The position numbers were made by a program, and so were the translations under genes. 64,000 nucleotides of DNA from positions 483,004-547,003 of the forward strand of contig NZ_LN812102.1 of NCBI RefSeq assembly GCF_000942395.1, given 5' to 3'. Below, one piece after another: positions 34,272-42,711 of the stretch. Below the pieces are notes generated by a model. That model saw only the letters and a program-made list of their open reading frames with translations, did no database searches and was not told where the DNA came from. How positions within the stretch are numbered: the stretch's first letter is position 1; the number at the start of each line of letters is the position of its first letter. This DNA is from Risungbinella massiliensis. GTDB lineage: Bacteria > Bacillota > Bacilli > Thermoactinomycetales > Thermoactinomycetaceae.

Positions 34272-36386
34272 TTATGAGTTCTCTTTATTTTTCAACAAGC
34301 GAAGTGCATTTAAGGTGACGATCAACGTCCCACCCATATCTGCAAACACCGCTAACCAGAGGGTTAGAAAACCTGGAATAATCAAGAGTAGAGCTAATAA
34401 CTTGATTCCCAGAGCAAAAGCGATGTTCTGCTTAATGATCGTCATCGTTTTCCGACTAAGACCGATCGCAAAAGGAAGTTTCCGAAGATCATCTCCCATC
34501 AGAGCAAGGTCAGCTGTTTCCAAGGCAGTGTCCGTACCTGCTCCCCCCATGGCAATCCCCACTGTTGCAGCAGCTAAAGCTGGAGCATCATTAACCCCAT
34601 CTCCTACCATGGCGATCGAATGTTCTTTTTGAGTATCTTTGATCACTTCTAATTTTTGTTCTGGTAATAGTTCTGCATGCACTTCTTGGATCCCGAGTTC
34701 TGTTGCTATTGCTTTCGCTGTTTGTTCATTGTCCCCTGTAAGTAATAGCGATTGTTTTAATCCAAGCTGAGCCAATTGTTTAATTACCTTTTTACTCGAA
34801 GAACGAATCTTATCTCGAACGGCAATGATACTGAGAATCTGGCTCTGTGTCCCGAGAAGCATCACTGTTTTCCCTTCACTCTGTAGCTGCTCTACTCGTG
34901 AGTGGACTTGTAAATCAAGCTGACCATCTCCCCAATAGCGAGGTTTTCCCAGTATATAGGTCACACCTTCGATTTCTGCCTGTACTCCACTTCCTGTTAT
35001 AGAGACAAAATTTTCGGCTGTAAGTGATCTAGGTTGTTCAAGCTGTTTTTCTCCATAGCTCATAATCGCAGCAGCAAGAGGATGTGTCGAATTTCGTTCT
35101 AGAGCAACCGCAATTTGGAGGTTTCGTTCTTCCTCTTCCGTTTGGATGTTCTCCCAATCGGTTACCACCGGTTTTCCTTCTGTTAATGTTCCTGTTTTAT
35201 CAAAAGCGATCTTTTCAATCTGTCCTAATTCCTCTAAGTAGACTCCACCTTTGACTAGAACCCCATGCTTGGCAGCATTTCCTATCGCGGTCACGATGGC
35301 CACAGGAGTAGAAATAACAAGGGCGCAAGGACAACCAACAACAAGGATGGAAAGTCCACGATAGATCCACTCTTGCCACTCTCCTGTAAAAAGGGGTGGA
35401 ACAAAAGCGATCAAAAATCCAATCAAGAGGATAGCAGGGGTATAGTACCGAGCAAAACGGTCCACAAATGCTTGGGCAGGAGCCTTTTCTGATTGGGCGT
35501 CTTCTACCAATTGGATAATTCTCGCTAATGTCGTATCCTCTACTCGCTTGGTAACCTGAATGCGGAGGACGCCTTCTTCGTTCAGCGTACCTGCGTATAC
35601 TTCGTCCCCAACGCTTTTTTCCACTGGAATAGACTCACCTGTGATCGAAGCTTGCTGAACATGAGAACTTCCTTCTTGCACCACCCCATCCATGGCGATC
35701 TTTTTATTTGGTTGAACTAGGAGAGTATCTCCGATCTCGATCTTTTCCACTTCTATCAGCTGTTCCATTCCATCTCGAATGACAAGAGCCTGTTTGGGAG
35801 AAATGTCCAGTAAAGACTGAATCGAGCGACGTGCCCGATCCATTGAATAGCTTTCAAGTGCCTCACTGATGGCAAACAGAATTACCACCGTTGCCCCTTC
35901 ACCCCATTCCCCAATCGTAGCAGCACCCAAAATCGCAATGGTCATCAGGGTCTTCATATCAAATTGCAAGCGTATGAGGTTACGGAACCCTTCTCGAAAA
36001 AGTCCCCATCCTCCAATCAAAATCGAGCTTAGAAACAGGATGATAGATTGTAGACTTTCTTCTCCATAAAGTTGATTAGAGAAAAAACCACCAGCCAAAA
36101 AGACCGCAGAACACAGTACAAGGAGATTCTCTTTCTTTTGCCAAAAAGGCACTTTTGGTGTAGGCACTTGTCCCTCAGATCTTACCTGAATATGGTCAAA
36201 AGCACCTGCTTGTTCCAGTTCATCAACAGTTGCTGTTCCGATCACAGTCAACTTAGCAGCTCCAAAATTCACTTTGGCTTCCTTTACACCTGGTAACTCG
36301 CACACATTCCGTTCAAATTTGGCAGCACACGAGGTACAGGTTAAGCCTTGCAAACGATAGACCGATTGCTCCTCAGATTTCGCCAT
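34272..36386 (-). CDS. cadA: Cadmium/zinc/lead-exporting P1B-type ATPase CadA
   Basis: A 704-residue heavy-metal pump. Domains in order are an N-terminal HMA metal-binding domain with LTCTSCAAKF, transmembrane helices, an actuator domain with TGES, the intramembrane CPCALV motif near residue 352, the phosphorylation motif DKTGTLTEG near 394, STHPLAAA and the hinge VGDGVNDAPALA. A CPC motif with the adjacent ArsR-type CadC points to Cd/Zn/Pb rather than copper. Its ATG overlaps the end of cadC by 14 bases. Confidence 0.95.
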   Translation of the reverse strand: MAKSEEQSVYRLQGLTCTSCAAKFERNVCELPGVKEAKVNFGAAKLTVIGTATVDELEQAGAFDHIQVRSEGQVPTPKVPFWQKKENLLVLCSAVFLAGGFFSNQLYGEESLQSIILFLSSILIGGWGLFREGFRNLIRLQFDMKTLMTIAILGAATIGEWGEGATVVILFAISEALESYSMDRARRSIQSLLDISPKQALVIRDGMEQLIEVEKIEIGDTLLVQPNKKIAMDGVVQEGSSHVQQASITGESIPVEKSVGDEVYAGTLNEEGVLRIQVTKRVEDTTLARIIQLVEDAQSEKAPAQAFVDRFARYYTPAILLIGFLIAFVPPLFTGEWQEWIYRGLSILVVGCPCALVISTPVAIVTAIGNAAKHGVLVKGGVYLEELGQIEKIAFDKTGTLTEGKPVVTDWENIQTEEEERNLQIAVALERNSTHPLAAAIMSYGEKQLEQPRSLTAENFVSITGSGVQAEIEGVTYILGKPRYWGDGQLDLQVHSRVEQLQSEGKTVMLLGTQSQILSIIAVRDKIRSSSKKVIKQLAQLGLKQSLLLTGDNEQTAKAIATELGIQEVHAELLPEQKLEVIKDTQKEHSIAMVGDGVNDAPALAAATVGIAMGGAGTDTALETADLALMGDDLRKLPFAIGLSRKTMTIIKQNIAFALGIKLLALLLIIPGFLTLWLAVFADMGGTLIVTLNALRLLKNKENS

Positions 36387-36747
36387 CCCTCTTCCCTTCT
36401 TTCTGATGGACTAAAGCTAATGTGACTAACTGTTGAACGTGTTCATCATCCAACGAATAATAGACCATCTTTCCTTCTTTTCGGTATTTTGCAAGTCCCA
36501 TGTTCCGCAGGAGGCGCAAATGGTGTGATGCTGTAGCGATGGATGAATCGAGGACATTCGCTACATCACAAACACACAGCTCCTTTGCTTCGAGAATGGC
36601 AAAAGCAATTTTTAACCGTGTAGGATCAGATAATGCTTTAAAAATCTGAGCAGTATCTTGAAAGTTCTCTTGCTCTACTTTCTCTTTCACCATGCGGACT
36701 TTACCTTCTTCCACACAAGTAATTTCACAGATATCCTCTTTTTTCAT
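36373..36747 (-). CDS. cadC: Metal-sensing ArsR-family repressor CadC
   Basis: This 124-residue winged-helix repressor has the alpha-3N metal site of CadC: cysteines in KKEDICEITC (residues 7 and 11) and ELCVCDVA. The recognition helix is SSIATASHHLRLLRNMG. Cadmium, lead or zinc binding releases it from DNA. It is transcribed with cadA from a promoter carrying the operator at 36809-36832. ATG 36747 follows GGCGGAAGG. Confidence 0.93.
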   Translation of the reverse strand: MKKEDICEITCVEEGKVRMVKEKVEQENFQDTAQIFKALSDPTRLKIAFAILEAKELCVCDVANVLDSSIATASHHLRLLRNMGLAKYRKEGKMVYYSLDDEHVQQLVTLALVHQKEGKRDGEI

Positions 36748-36808
36748 ACCTTCCGCCCCTTAGTCAAAAGATCGTTTGAATATATTTTATCGAAGGACTA
36801 TCACGATA

Positions 36809-36832
36809 GTCAAATGTTTATTTGAATATTAT
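36809..36832 (-). promoter_or_regulatory. CadC operator
   Basis: The palindromic sequence, on the minus strand TTCAAATAAACATTTGA with flanks, matches the known cad operator form (TCAAATA-n2-TATTTGA) of plasmid pI258. It lies about 60-85 bases before the cadC start. Confidence 0.8.
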
Positions 36833-36944
36833 TTTATGTTTTATTTTCTCCATATGAGACGGCTCTTTTCTAATCGTCCGTTCTATTGGATTCATTTCTT
36901 CATAACTTGTCTTATAGAGTCGAAGCAAAATGAGGAGGATTCCG

Positions 36945-37256
36945 ATGAAAACTTGGCCCCAAATAATGAAAGAAGCTGGTCTTATAACCCTCTTATCCAT
37001 TAATTTAAGTCTTGGTGCGATCATCTTGGTACGCGACTATATCCCATTACAAGAATCTGTCCCATCCATTACAGGACCCGTTGCGCCTAATTTACAAACC
37101 GAATATGTGATGGAACTAGTCGAAACCAAGCAAGAGGGAGATTATCGAGTCGAGACTTATCAGGAATTTGAAATACAGTACAATGAAAATGGGCAAGAAG
37201 TTAGCAAATCTCCTACCGATAAAAAAGAATATATCCCGTATTACACAGGACCATGA
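36945..37256 (+). CDS. Hypothetical single-pass membrane protein, 103 aa
   Basis: The N-terminus has one membrane helix (EAGLITLLSINLSLGAIILV) and the rest is predicted outside the membrane and rich in acidic residues and tyrosine (DYRVETYQEFEIQYNENGQE). ATG 36945 follows GAGGAGG; the upstream ATG 36930 is not preferred. No family is recognised. It is divergent from cadC. Confidence 0.65.
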   Translation: MKTWPQIMKEAGLITLLSINLSLGAIILVRDYIPLQESVPSITGPVAPNLQTEYVMELVETKQEGDYRVETYQEFEIQYNENGQEVSKSPTDKKEYIPYYTGP

Positions 37257-37374
37257 TACGTTATCTAAAAGGAAAATTATTTGATTTACCTAGTACCCCT
37301 CTCGTCAGGTGATCAATTAATTTTCTCCACTAAGATAGCTTCCTTATTATCGTGATACTATCGTTATACAAACG

Positions 37375-37407
37375 AAAAACTCCTTACCAAAATGGTTTGG
37401 AGTTTTT
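37375..37407. terminator. Terminator, probably of the 103-aa gene
   Basis: GAAAAACTCCTTACC and GGTTTGGAGTTTTTC pair nearly perfectly; outer A and T residues make it usable on either strand, where the 102-aa gene converges. The stretch 37257-37374 holds no gene. Confidence 0.8.
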
Positions 37408-37446
37408 CCTGTTATTTATCTTATAAATCGTAGTAGAAACTTGTTA

Positions 37447-37755
37447 CTATTTTTTCAGTTTACTCCACACATATTTGACAATTAATATGATAATGCACAA
37501 GAACCAGACAACCCCAAAAATCAGTGTTAGTAGTCCGAGGAAAACCTCTGAACTATCAATAATGATATACTCGAACTTGTCTACGTATCTTCTTTGCCTT
37601 TCTAGAAGTAGACATAATATTGTAAATACTAAAGAAAATATAGTCGGTAAAATATATATATTATTTTTTATACTCAATTTATTTACCATAAAGTTGAATC
37701 CTAATGAAATAACGAGTAACACAAACCCAATTACTAAGATCAAAGTGTAAGACAT
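37447..37755 (-). CDS. Hypothetical three-helix membrane protein
   Basis: This 102-residue protein has three hydrophobic helices (LILVIGFVLLVISLGFNFMV; IYILPTIFSLVFTILCLLL; LGLLTLIFGVVWFLCIIILI) separated by short charged loops. ATG 37755 follows AAAGGAGATTGT. The family is not recognised and no functional clue is adjacent. Confidence 0.65.
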   Translation of the reverse strand: MSYTLILVIGFVLLVISLGFNFMVNKLSIKNNIYILPTIFSLVFTILCLLLERQRRYVDKFEYIIIDSSEVFLGLLTLIFGVVWFLCIIILIVKYVWSKLKK

Positions 37756-37866
37756 ACAATCTCCTTTTCTAAATTAATTATTTAATTTATATATGTACAT
37801 TATAGATTCACTATTCAATAAGAACAATAAATATATTAATAGCTACGTTCTGTCCAAAATACTTAG

Positions 37867-37900
37867 AAAAGGGCTACTTTCAAATAGAAGTAGCCCTTTT
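37867..37900. terminator. Terminator of ku
   Basis: AAAAGGGCTACTT and AAGTAGCCCTTTT form a 13-bp stem with A/T flanks, 13 bases after the ku stop on the minus strand. Confidence 0.9.
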
Positions 37901-37912
37901 CTCACTCGTATA

Positions 37913-38719
37913 TTATGATGTAGCCTTTTTGCGTCTTGTAGTCTTTTTCTTCGGTTTCGTCGCTTCTAGACTTGCCTTTAATGCTTCCATCAAGTCTACT
38001 ACTTTCTCCGGTTTTGGACTTGGGGATTCCACAATTTGTTGTCCGTGTATCTTCTGTTCCACTGCTTCTTGTACTCGCTCGCGATACTCGTCTTTGTATT
38101 TCGTCGCATCAAATGGGGTGGTAAGATTCTCAATCAGTTTCTCAGCCATTTCCAACTCTTTTGCTGGAAGATCCTGTCCTGCTGGTACATATGGAACCTG
38201 ATCCGTAGCACGAATTTCATCAGGATAGAAGATCGTTTCTAAGATAAGGCAATCTTCTAAGACTCGTAATACTCCTAATGTCTGTTTAGACCGAATCGTG
38301 ATCTGAGCTACACCAATTTTGCCTGTTTTGCGTAAAGCCTCACGAAGTAACGCATACGCCTTGGAGTTTTGATCTTGTCCACCTAAATAATACGTCTTTT
38401 GGAAATAAATAGGATCAATCTCAGACAGATCTACAAAATCAAGAATTTCGATCGCTTTGTTCTCATCAGGTAATAGTTTTTCAAGTTCCTCTTTCTCCAT
38501 GAGAACAAATCTGCCGTCAGCATATTCATACCCTTTGACCACCTCATTCCATGGAACTTCTACTTGACAGTGAGGGCAAGTACGAACTGTTTGAATTGGT
38601 GTTTGGCATTTTTCATGCAGGTAGCGAAAACGAATATTTTTCTCTTCTGTTGCAGCATACATTTTGATTGGGATGTTGACCAACCCAAAACTAATCGAAC
38701 CTTTCCACATCGTGTGCAT
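37913..38719 (-). CDS. ku: Bacterial Ku protein (non-homologous end joining)
   Basis: Ku binds DNA double-strand ends as a homodimer and recruits LigD. The Ku core is clear: MWKGSISFGLVNIPIKMY, RYLHEKCQTPIQTVRTCPHCQ and YYLGGQDQNSKAYALLREAL. The C-terminal tail is lysine-rich (KPKKKTTRRKKATS), as in Bacillus Ku, where it contributes to DNA binding. It starts four bases after the TPR gene, so the two form one transcript. No ligD is in the window. In spore-formers Ku protects dormant spores. Confidence 0.95.
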   Translation of the reverse strand: MHTMWKGSISFGLVNIPIKMYAATEEKNIRFRYLHEKCQTPIQTVRTCPHCQVEVPWNEVVKGYEYADGRFVLMEKEELEKLLPDENKAIEILDFVDLSEIDPIYFQKTYYLGGQDQNSKAYALLREALRKTGKIGVAQITIRSKQTLGVLRVLEDCLILETIFYPDEIRATDQVPYVPAGQDLPAKELEMAEKLIENLTTPFDATKYKDEYRERVQEAVEQKIHGQQIVESPSPKPEKVVDLMEALKASLEATKPKKKTTRRKKATS

Positions 38720-38723
38720 CTTA

Positions 38724-40070
38724 TTATACTTTCCTTTCTTCTACCATCTGGCAAATTCCTAAATAGATAGCAGGCTCTTCCCAACGTTTGGTTTGTTGTT
38801 GGGCCAAACGAAAATGGGTTACTGCCTCTTCTACTCTTCCCAACTCCAACAGCAATCGACCTTTTTGAAAGTGGCCTAATGACTTTAAATTTCCTGTTTC
38901 TTTTTCAATTACAGCATCTAATACCTGGAATGCGTTCTCGTAGTTACCTTGTGAGAATTGGAGTCGTGCAGATAAAACGTTCCAAATAGCTTTATCTGAC
39001 AAGTTACTCGGTAAGTTTTGGATCAATATTTCCAATCGATCTAGTTGCCCCTCAGACCAGAGAAACCAACCATATAAAAATAAGAGTTCGGGATGAGCTG
39101 ATTGAAGAGTTAGTCCTTTTTTGAGCCATGCAATCGCTTCGGATTTTTCCCCTTGACGCCACAGATTCCAAGATATCCCATGAATTGCGGTGATCTCGTA
39201 TGTTGGGAATTGAAGCAAACGTCGATACCAAAAGATTGCTTGGGAAGTATCATTAATCTCCTCGTAGTCATGAGCTAGTGCTTCCACAATTTGAGGATGT
39301 TGCGTTTTTTCTAAACAGGCCAGCCTCCAAAAATGAACACTTTCCCATTCTTGGTATTTGGCATAACATTCTGCGAGATAATACATTGCTTCCCAATCAT
39401 CTTCTGCAATGTTAATAGCATGATAAAAATAAGGAATTGCTTCGTAATAAGAGCCCAGACGAAAATGACAAGCACCTAAGTTAAACCAAGCATCTCCACA
39501 ATCTGAGGAATGGGAAACTACTTTGGCAAACTCTTTGAGAGCGGCTTGATCATTTCCTTGTTGAACATAGATACATCCAGTCATATGTTGGGCAAAACTG
39601 GTAAAAGCTTCATGAGGGGATGTAGCAATTACCATCCGAAAATGAGCGAGAGCCTCCTCCCAATTGCCTTCCTGGAATTGGCTTAAAGCCAAGTAAAGTC
39701 GTCCCAATACAAAGTCTGGTTCCTGTTCCACTACTTGCTGGAACACTTCTTGTGCTTCTTGGAACATACTTAGACCATAGTATCCTTGTCCTTGTCGAAA
39801 ACTACGAACTGAGGATTCATGCAACCATACTTCTTCTTGAATCTCTTCCTTGTTATCCCCTATATCAGCTAGTTCCGGAAACTGAGATACCAACAGGGCA
39901 ATTCTTTCTTCCACTTCTGCCCATGACTCTAGAAGCTGATCGCACGATTCTTTGATTGTCTGCAAACGTTGGCGCATTTTGGGGCGATCTTGATCATTAC
40001 ATACAGGATAATCGGCCTCAATTTCCCCCAACGCACTTTGTACAACTTCCAACCATTTTTGATGATACAT
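38724..40070 (-). CDS. Tetratricopeptide-repeat protein
   Basis: This 448-residue soluble protein has an N-terminal helical region (about 1-100) followed by about nine to ten TPR motifs, for example FQEAQEVFQQVVEQEPDFVLGRLYLAL, GDAWFNLGACHFRLGSYYEAI and QALFLYGW-like repeats. TPR proteins act as scaffolds. It may correspond to YpiA of Bacillus, also a TPR protein near qcr genes, but position differs. It starts 86 bases after the pan-operon terminator and leads directly into ku. Confidence 0.82.
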   Translation of the reverse strand: MYHQKWLEVVQSALGEIEADYPVCNDQDRPKMRQRLQTIKESCDQLLESWAEVEERIALLVSQFPELADIGDNKEEIQEEVWLHESSVRSFRQGQGYYGLSMFQEAQEVFQQVVEQEPDFVLGRLYLALSQFQEGNWEEALAHFRMVIATSPHEAFTSFAQHMTGCIYVQQGNDQAALKEFAKVVSHSSDCGDAWFNLGACHFRLGSYYEAIPYFYHAINIAEDDWEAMYYLAECYAKYQEWESVHFWRLACLEKTQHPQIVEALAHDYEEINDTSQAIFWYRRLLQFPTYEITAIHGISWNLWRQGEKSEAIAWLKKGLTLQSAHPELLFLYGWFLWSEGQLDRLEILIQNLPSNLSDKAIWNVLSARLQFSQGNYENAFQVLDAVIEKETGNLKSLGHFQKGRLLLELGRVEEAVTHFRLAQQQTKRWEEPAIYLGICQMVEERKV

Positions 40071-40155
40071 TTCATTTCCTCCAGGGACATGATTTGGTCA
40101 TTTTTTCGTTAATACGAGTATGTCCCCGTCCGATTGTTGTATGTAAAATTGAAGC

Positions 40156-40196
40156 AAAAAACCCCCTCTTTCGTAATAGAAAAGAGAGGGTTTTTA
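40156..40196 (-). terminator. Terminator of the panBCD operon
   Basis: AAAAACCCCCTCTTT and AAAGAGAGGGTTTTT pair (one mismatch), followed by T residues on the minus strand directly after the panD stop. Confidence 0.9.
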
Positions 40197-40198
40197 GG

Positions 40199-40582
40199 TC
40201 AAGCAATCGTGCCATGCAATTCAGCTGCAATCAATTCTGCAATCTGATTTTTTTCATCCATTATTGCGATTTTCGGTTGATGGTGTAATGCTTCGCGTTC
40301 CTCCAACCATACATAAGACATAATGATCACAGTATCACCTGGTTGTACTAAACGAGCAGCTGCACCGTTTAAGCAGATCACTCCGCTTCCTCTCGCACCA
40401 GGGATAACATATGTCTCTAAACGCGCGCCATTGTTGTTGTTCACGATCTGTACCTTTTCATTTGGCAATATATCGACTTGTTCCAAAATCGCTTCATCGA
40501 TCGTAATGCTACCAACATAATGTAAATTTGCTTCTGTTACCGTAGCGCGATGAATCTTGGATTTCATCATTTCACGAAACAT
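40199..40582 (-). CDS. panD: Aspartate 1-decarboxylase PanD
   Basis: PanD makes beta-alanine from aspartate for pantothenate synthesis. It is a pyruvoyl enzyme; the proenzyme cleaves at Gly24-Ser25 in [10 protein letters not shown]. The catalytic [22 protein letters not shown] region is intact and the length (127) is normal. It is the last gene of panBCD, 13 bases after panC. Confidence 0.96.
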   Translation of the reverse strand: MFREMMKSKIHRATVTEANLHYVGSITIDEAILEQVDILPNEKVQIVNNNNGARLETYVIPGARGSGVICLNGAAARLVQPGDTVIIMSYVWLEEREALHHQPKIAIMDEKNQIAELIAAELHGTIA

Positions 40583-40595
40583 AGGTGTTTACTCC

Positions 40596-41444
40596 TTATT
40601 TGTTTAAGATCACATTATCTAGAAGTCTAGTGTTTCCAAAATAAACTGCCACTGCGATAAGAATTGTCTCTGTAAAAAGATTTCTTGGTTCTGTGAGGGT
40701 TGGATAGGATAATACTTCCACATAATCAATTTTCGCAAGTGGTTGCAACTCGATTTGCTCGATTAAAAAGTTACGTACATCGTGTTGATTTGTTAATGCT
40801 CCCTGCTCCACCATCTCTTTAACTTGCTTTAGTGAGCGAGACAAAATCAAAGCTTGTGTTCGTTCTTCTGCTGAAAGATACACATTTCGAGAACTCTTCG
40901 CTATACCATCTGTATCTCGGACAATTTCACAAGGGACAATGGTAACTGGAAAAGAGAGATCGAATACCATCTGCTCAATCACCGCTACTTGCTGTGCATC
41001 TTTTAGTCCAAAGTAAGCACGATTTGGTCCCACTATATGGAATAACTTGCTTACAACCGTTGCCACTCCTTCAAAATGACCAGGACGAGAAGCTCCACAT
41101 AGTTTTTCTGTTACCCCGCTTACTTGAACTTGGGTCTGTATCTTCCGTGGGTACATCTCCTCAACGGTTGGCGTAAACAAAATATCGACTCCAGCTTGCT
41201 CAGCAAGTTCCCGATCTCGTTCTATATCACGAGGATACCTAGCTAGATCCTCGTTTGGTCCAAATTGAAGCGGATTAACAAAAATAGACATAACAACAAG
41301 ATCACACTCCGATACAGCCTGATGAACAAGAGATAAGTGGCCAGCATGTAGAAAGCCCATTGTTGGTACAAAACCAATCGTTCGAGAGTGATATGCTGCT
41401 AGTTCGGTTTGTAGTTGTGATATTGATGAGATCTGTTTCATCAC
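40596..41444 (-). CDS. panC: Pantothenate synthetase PanC
   Basis: PanC joins pantoate and beta-alanine with ATP. The nucleotidyltransferase motifs are intact: MGFLHAGHLSL (HIGH-like), NPLQFGPNEDLARYPR and the KMSKS-like GIAKSSRNVYLS. The length of 282 is typical. Its ATG overlaps the panB stop by four bases. Confidence 0.96.
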   Translation of the reverse strand: MMKQISSISQLQTELAAYHSRTIGFVPTMGFLHAGHLSLVHQAVSECDLVVMSIFVNPLQFGPNEDLARYPRDIERDRELAEQAGVDILFTPTVEEMYPRKIQTQVQVSGVTEKLCGASRPGHFEGVATVVSKLFHIVGPNRAYFGLKDAQQVAVIEQMVFDLSFPVTIVPCEIVRDTDGIAKSSRNVYLSAEERTQALILSRSLKQVKEMVEQGALTNQHDVRNFLIEQIELQPLAKIDYVEVLSYPTLTEPRNLFTETILIAVAVYFGNTRLLDNVILNK

Positions 41445-42289
41445 TGAATACCCTTCCCTCCGTACAGATTCCCAACAGTTTCTGGTGCTACATGCCGAAC
41501 ATGAGCTTCCTCTGGGAATTGGCGGTTTTTCACTTCCGTCACATAGTGAGAGATCGCTGCCGTCATCTGTTTACCCACTTCAGCATACACCTTGACAAAA
41601 GAAGGATGCCACTGACCAGATAGTCCTAATAGATCATGATAGACCAAAACTTGCCCATCCACATAACGCCCTGCTCCAATACCGATAACAGGGATGCTAA
41701 GTGATTCGGTTATCACTTCTGCTAGTTCTTCCGGAACACATTCCAATACCAATGCAAAAGCTCCAGCCGCCTCCACTTTTTGTGCATCTTGGATCAATTT
41801 TTGTGCAGTCACCTCATCTTTACCTTGGTATAGGTATCCACCTAATTGATTTACTGACTGAGGAGTCAGTCCAAGATGGGCCATTACTGGAATTCCAGCA
41901 GCTACACAGGCAGAGAGATTTTCGAGAATCTCATCTCCTCCCTCCATTTTCACTGCATAAGCTCCTCCTTCTTGTAAGAGACAAGCTGCTGAGCGAATCA
42001 CCTCACTACGTGACAGATGAGCTGTGGCAAATGGCAAATCTGCCACTACCATCGCATTATTCACTCCTCTGCTAACAGCTTTGGTATGGTGCAACATATC
42101 AGAGAGTGTTACTGGGATTGTCGAATCGTATCCCAATACGACCATACCAAGCGAATCACCCACTAGCAGAATTTCCGCTCCTGCTTCTTCCGCTATCTTA
42201 GCACTTGGATAATCGTAAGCCGTAATCATCGCAATTGGCCGCTTTTCTTGTTTGTTCTTTCGTAATGTACGAGTGGTGACCTTTAACAT
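41441..42289 (-). CDS. panB: 3-methyl-2-oxobutanoate hydroxymethyltransferase PanB
   Basis: PanB makes ketopantoate from alpha-ketoisovalerate using methylenetetrahydrofolate. Motifs include MITAYDYPSAKIAEEAG, LLVGDSLGMVVLGYDST and VKMEGGDE, and GIPVMAHLGLTPQSV. It is the first gene of panBCD. A terminator-like hairpin lies in its leader (42324-42365). Confidence 0.96.
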   Translation of the reverse strand: MLKVTTRTLRKNKQEKRPIAMITAYDYPSAKIAEEAGAEILLVGDSLGMVVLGYDSTIPVTLSDMLHHTKAVSRGVNNAMVVADLPFATAHLSRSEVIRSAACLLQEGGAYAVKMEGGDEILENLSACVAAGIPVMAHLGLTPQSVNQLGGYLYQGKDEVTAQKLIQDAQKVEAAGAFALVLECVPEELAEVITESLSIPVIGIGAGRYVDGQVLVYHDLLGLSGQWHPSFVKVYAEVGKQMTAAISHYVTEVKNRQFPEEAHVRHVAPETVGNLYGGKGIQ

Positions 42290-42323
42290 TATTAGTTCCC
42301 TCCCAATGGAGAAAACAGAGGCA

Positions 42324-42393
42324 TCAAAAAACCTTTTAGCCTCCCAAAATCGGACACTAAAAGGTAGACAGACATTTCCCCATTCCTCTGTCT
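42324..42393 (-). terminator. Terminator or attenuator in the birA-panB interval
   Basis: On the minus strand ACCTTTTAG pairs with CTAAAAGGT (42331-42365) and TTTTTT follows, about 35 bases before panB. A second hairpin, AGACAGA/TCTGTCT (42366-42393), lies just before it. It could end the cca-birA transcript or attenuate panB; no antiterminator element was found. Confidence 0.55.
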
Positions 42394-42480
42394 CCGTCCT
42401 TATTTGGCTCGAAGCAGCAAATCAATCAAACTTCATATGGAAATTACATACAAGTGTACAGCTCCCAATGGGATGCTATC

Positions 42481-42510
42481 ACTCCCTAAGCATAGCGAAA
42501 GAGGATTCTT
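42481..42510 (-). repeat. IS200/IS605-like end hairpin relic between birA and panB
   Basis: On the minus strand this 30-base stretch contains CCTCTTTCGCTATGCTTAGG, close to the hairpin core TTTCGCTACGCTTAG at 16947-16977. It lies in a 422-base gene-free stretch (42290-42711) whose other features are a perfect hairpin CCATCAGTGGG/CCCACTGATGG (42626-42653) without a T-run and the terminator near panB. Confidence 0.45.
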
Positions 42511-42711
42511 CTTGCAATGCAAAATATAAAGGCTTATTATTCCACTCCAGAATGGTACTCCTTCTACCTTTATAGAGTTCAACCAAACTGTTCGCTGCAC
42601 TAGTATGGAACAACATAATAGACTTCCATCAGTGGGTTTTATCCCACTGATGGTTAGTTGAACTGATCGAACACTTAATTGCTCTGTCCATCTTTCTTTT
42701 AATGCCACCGT

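Noticed and set aside
42433-42708. A 91-codon minus-strand open frame between birA and panB
   Set aside because: No ribosome site or protein-like composition, and it runs through a perfect hairpin and an IS-like end; treated as non-coding.
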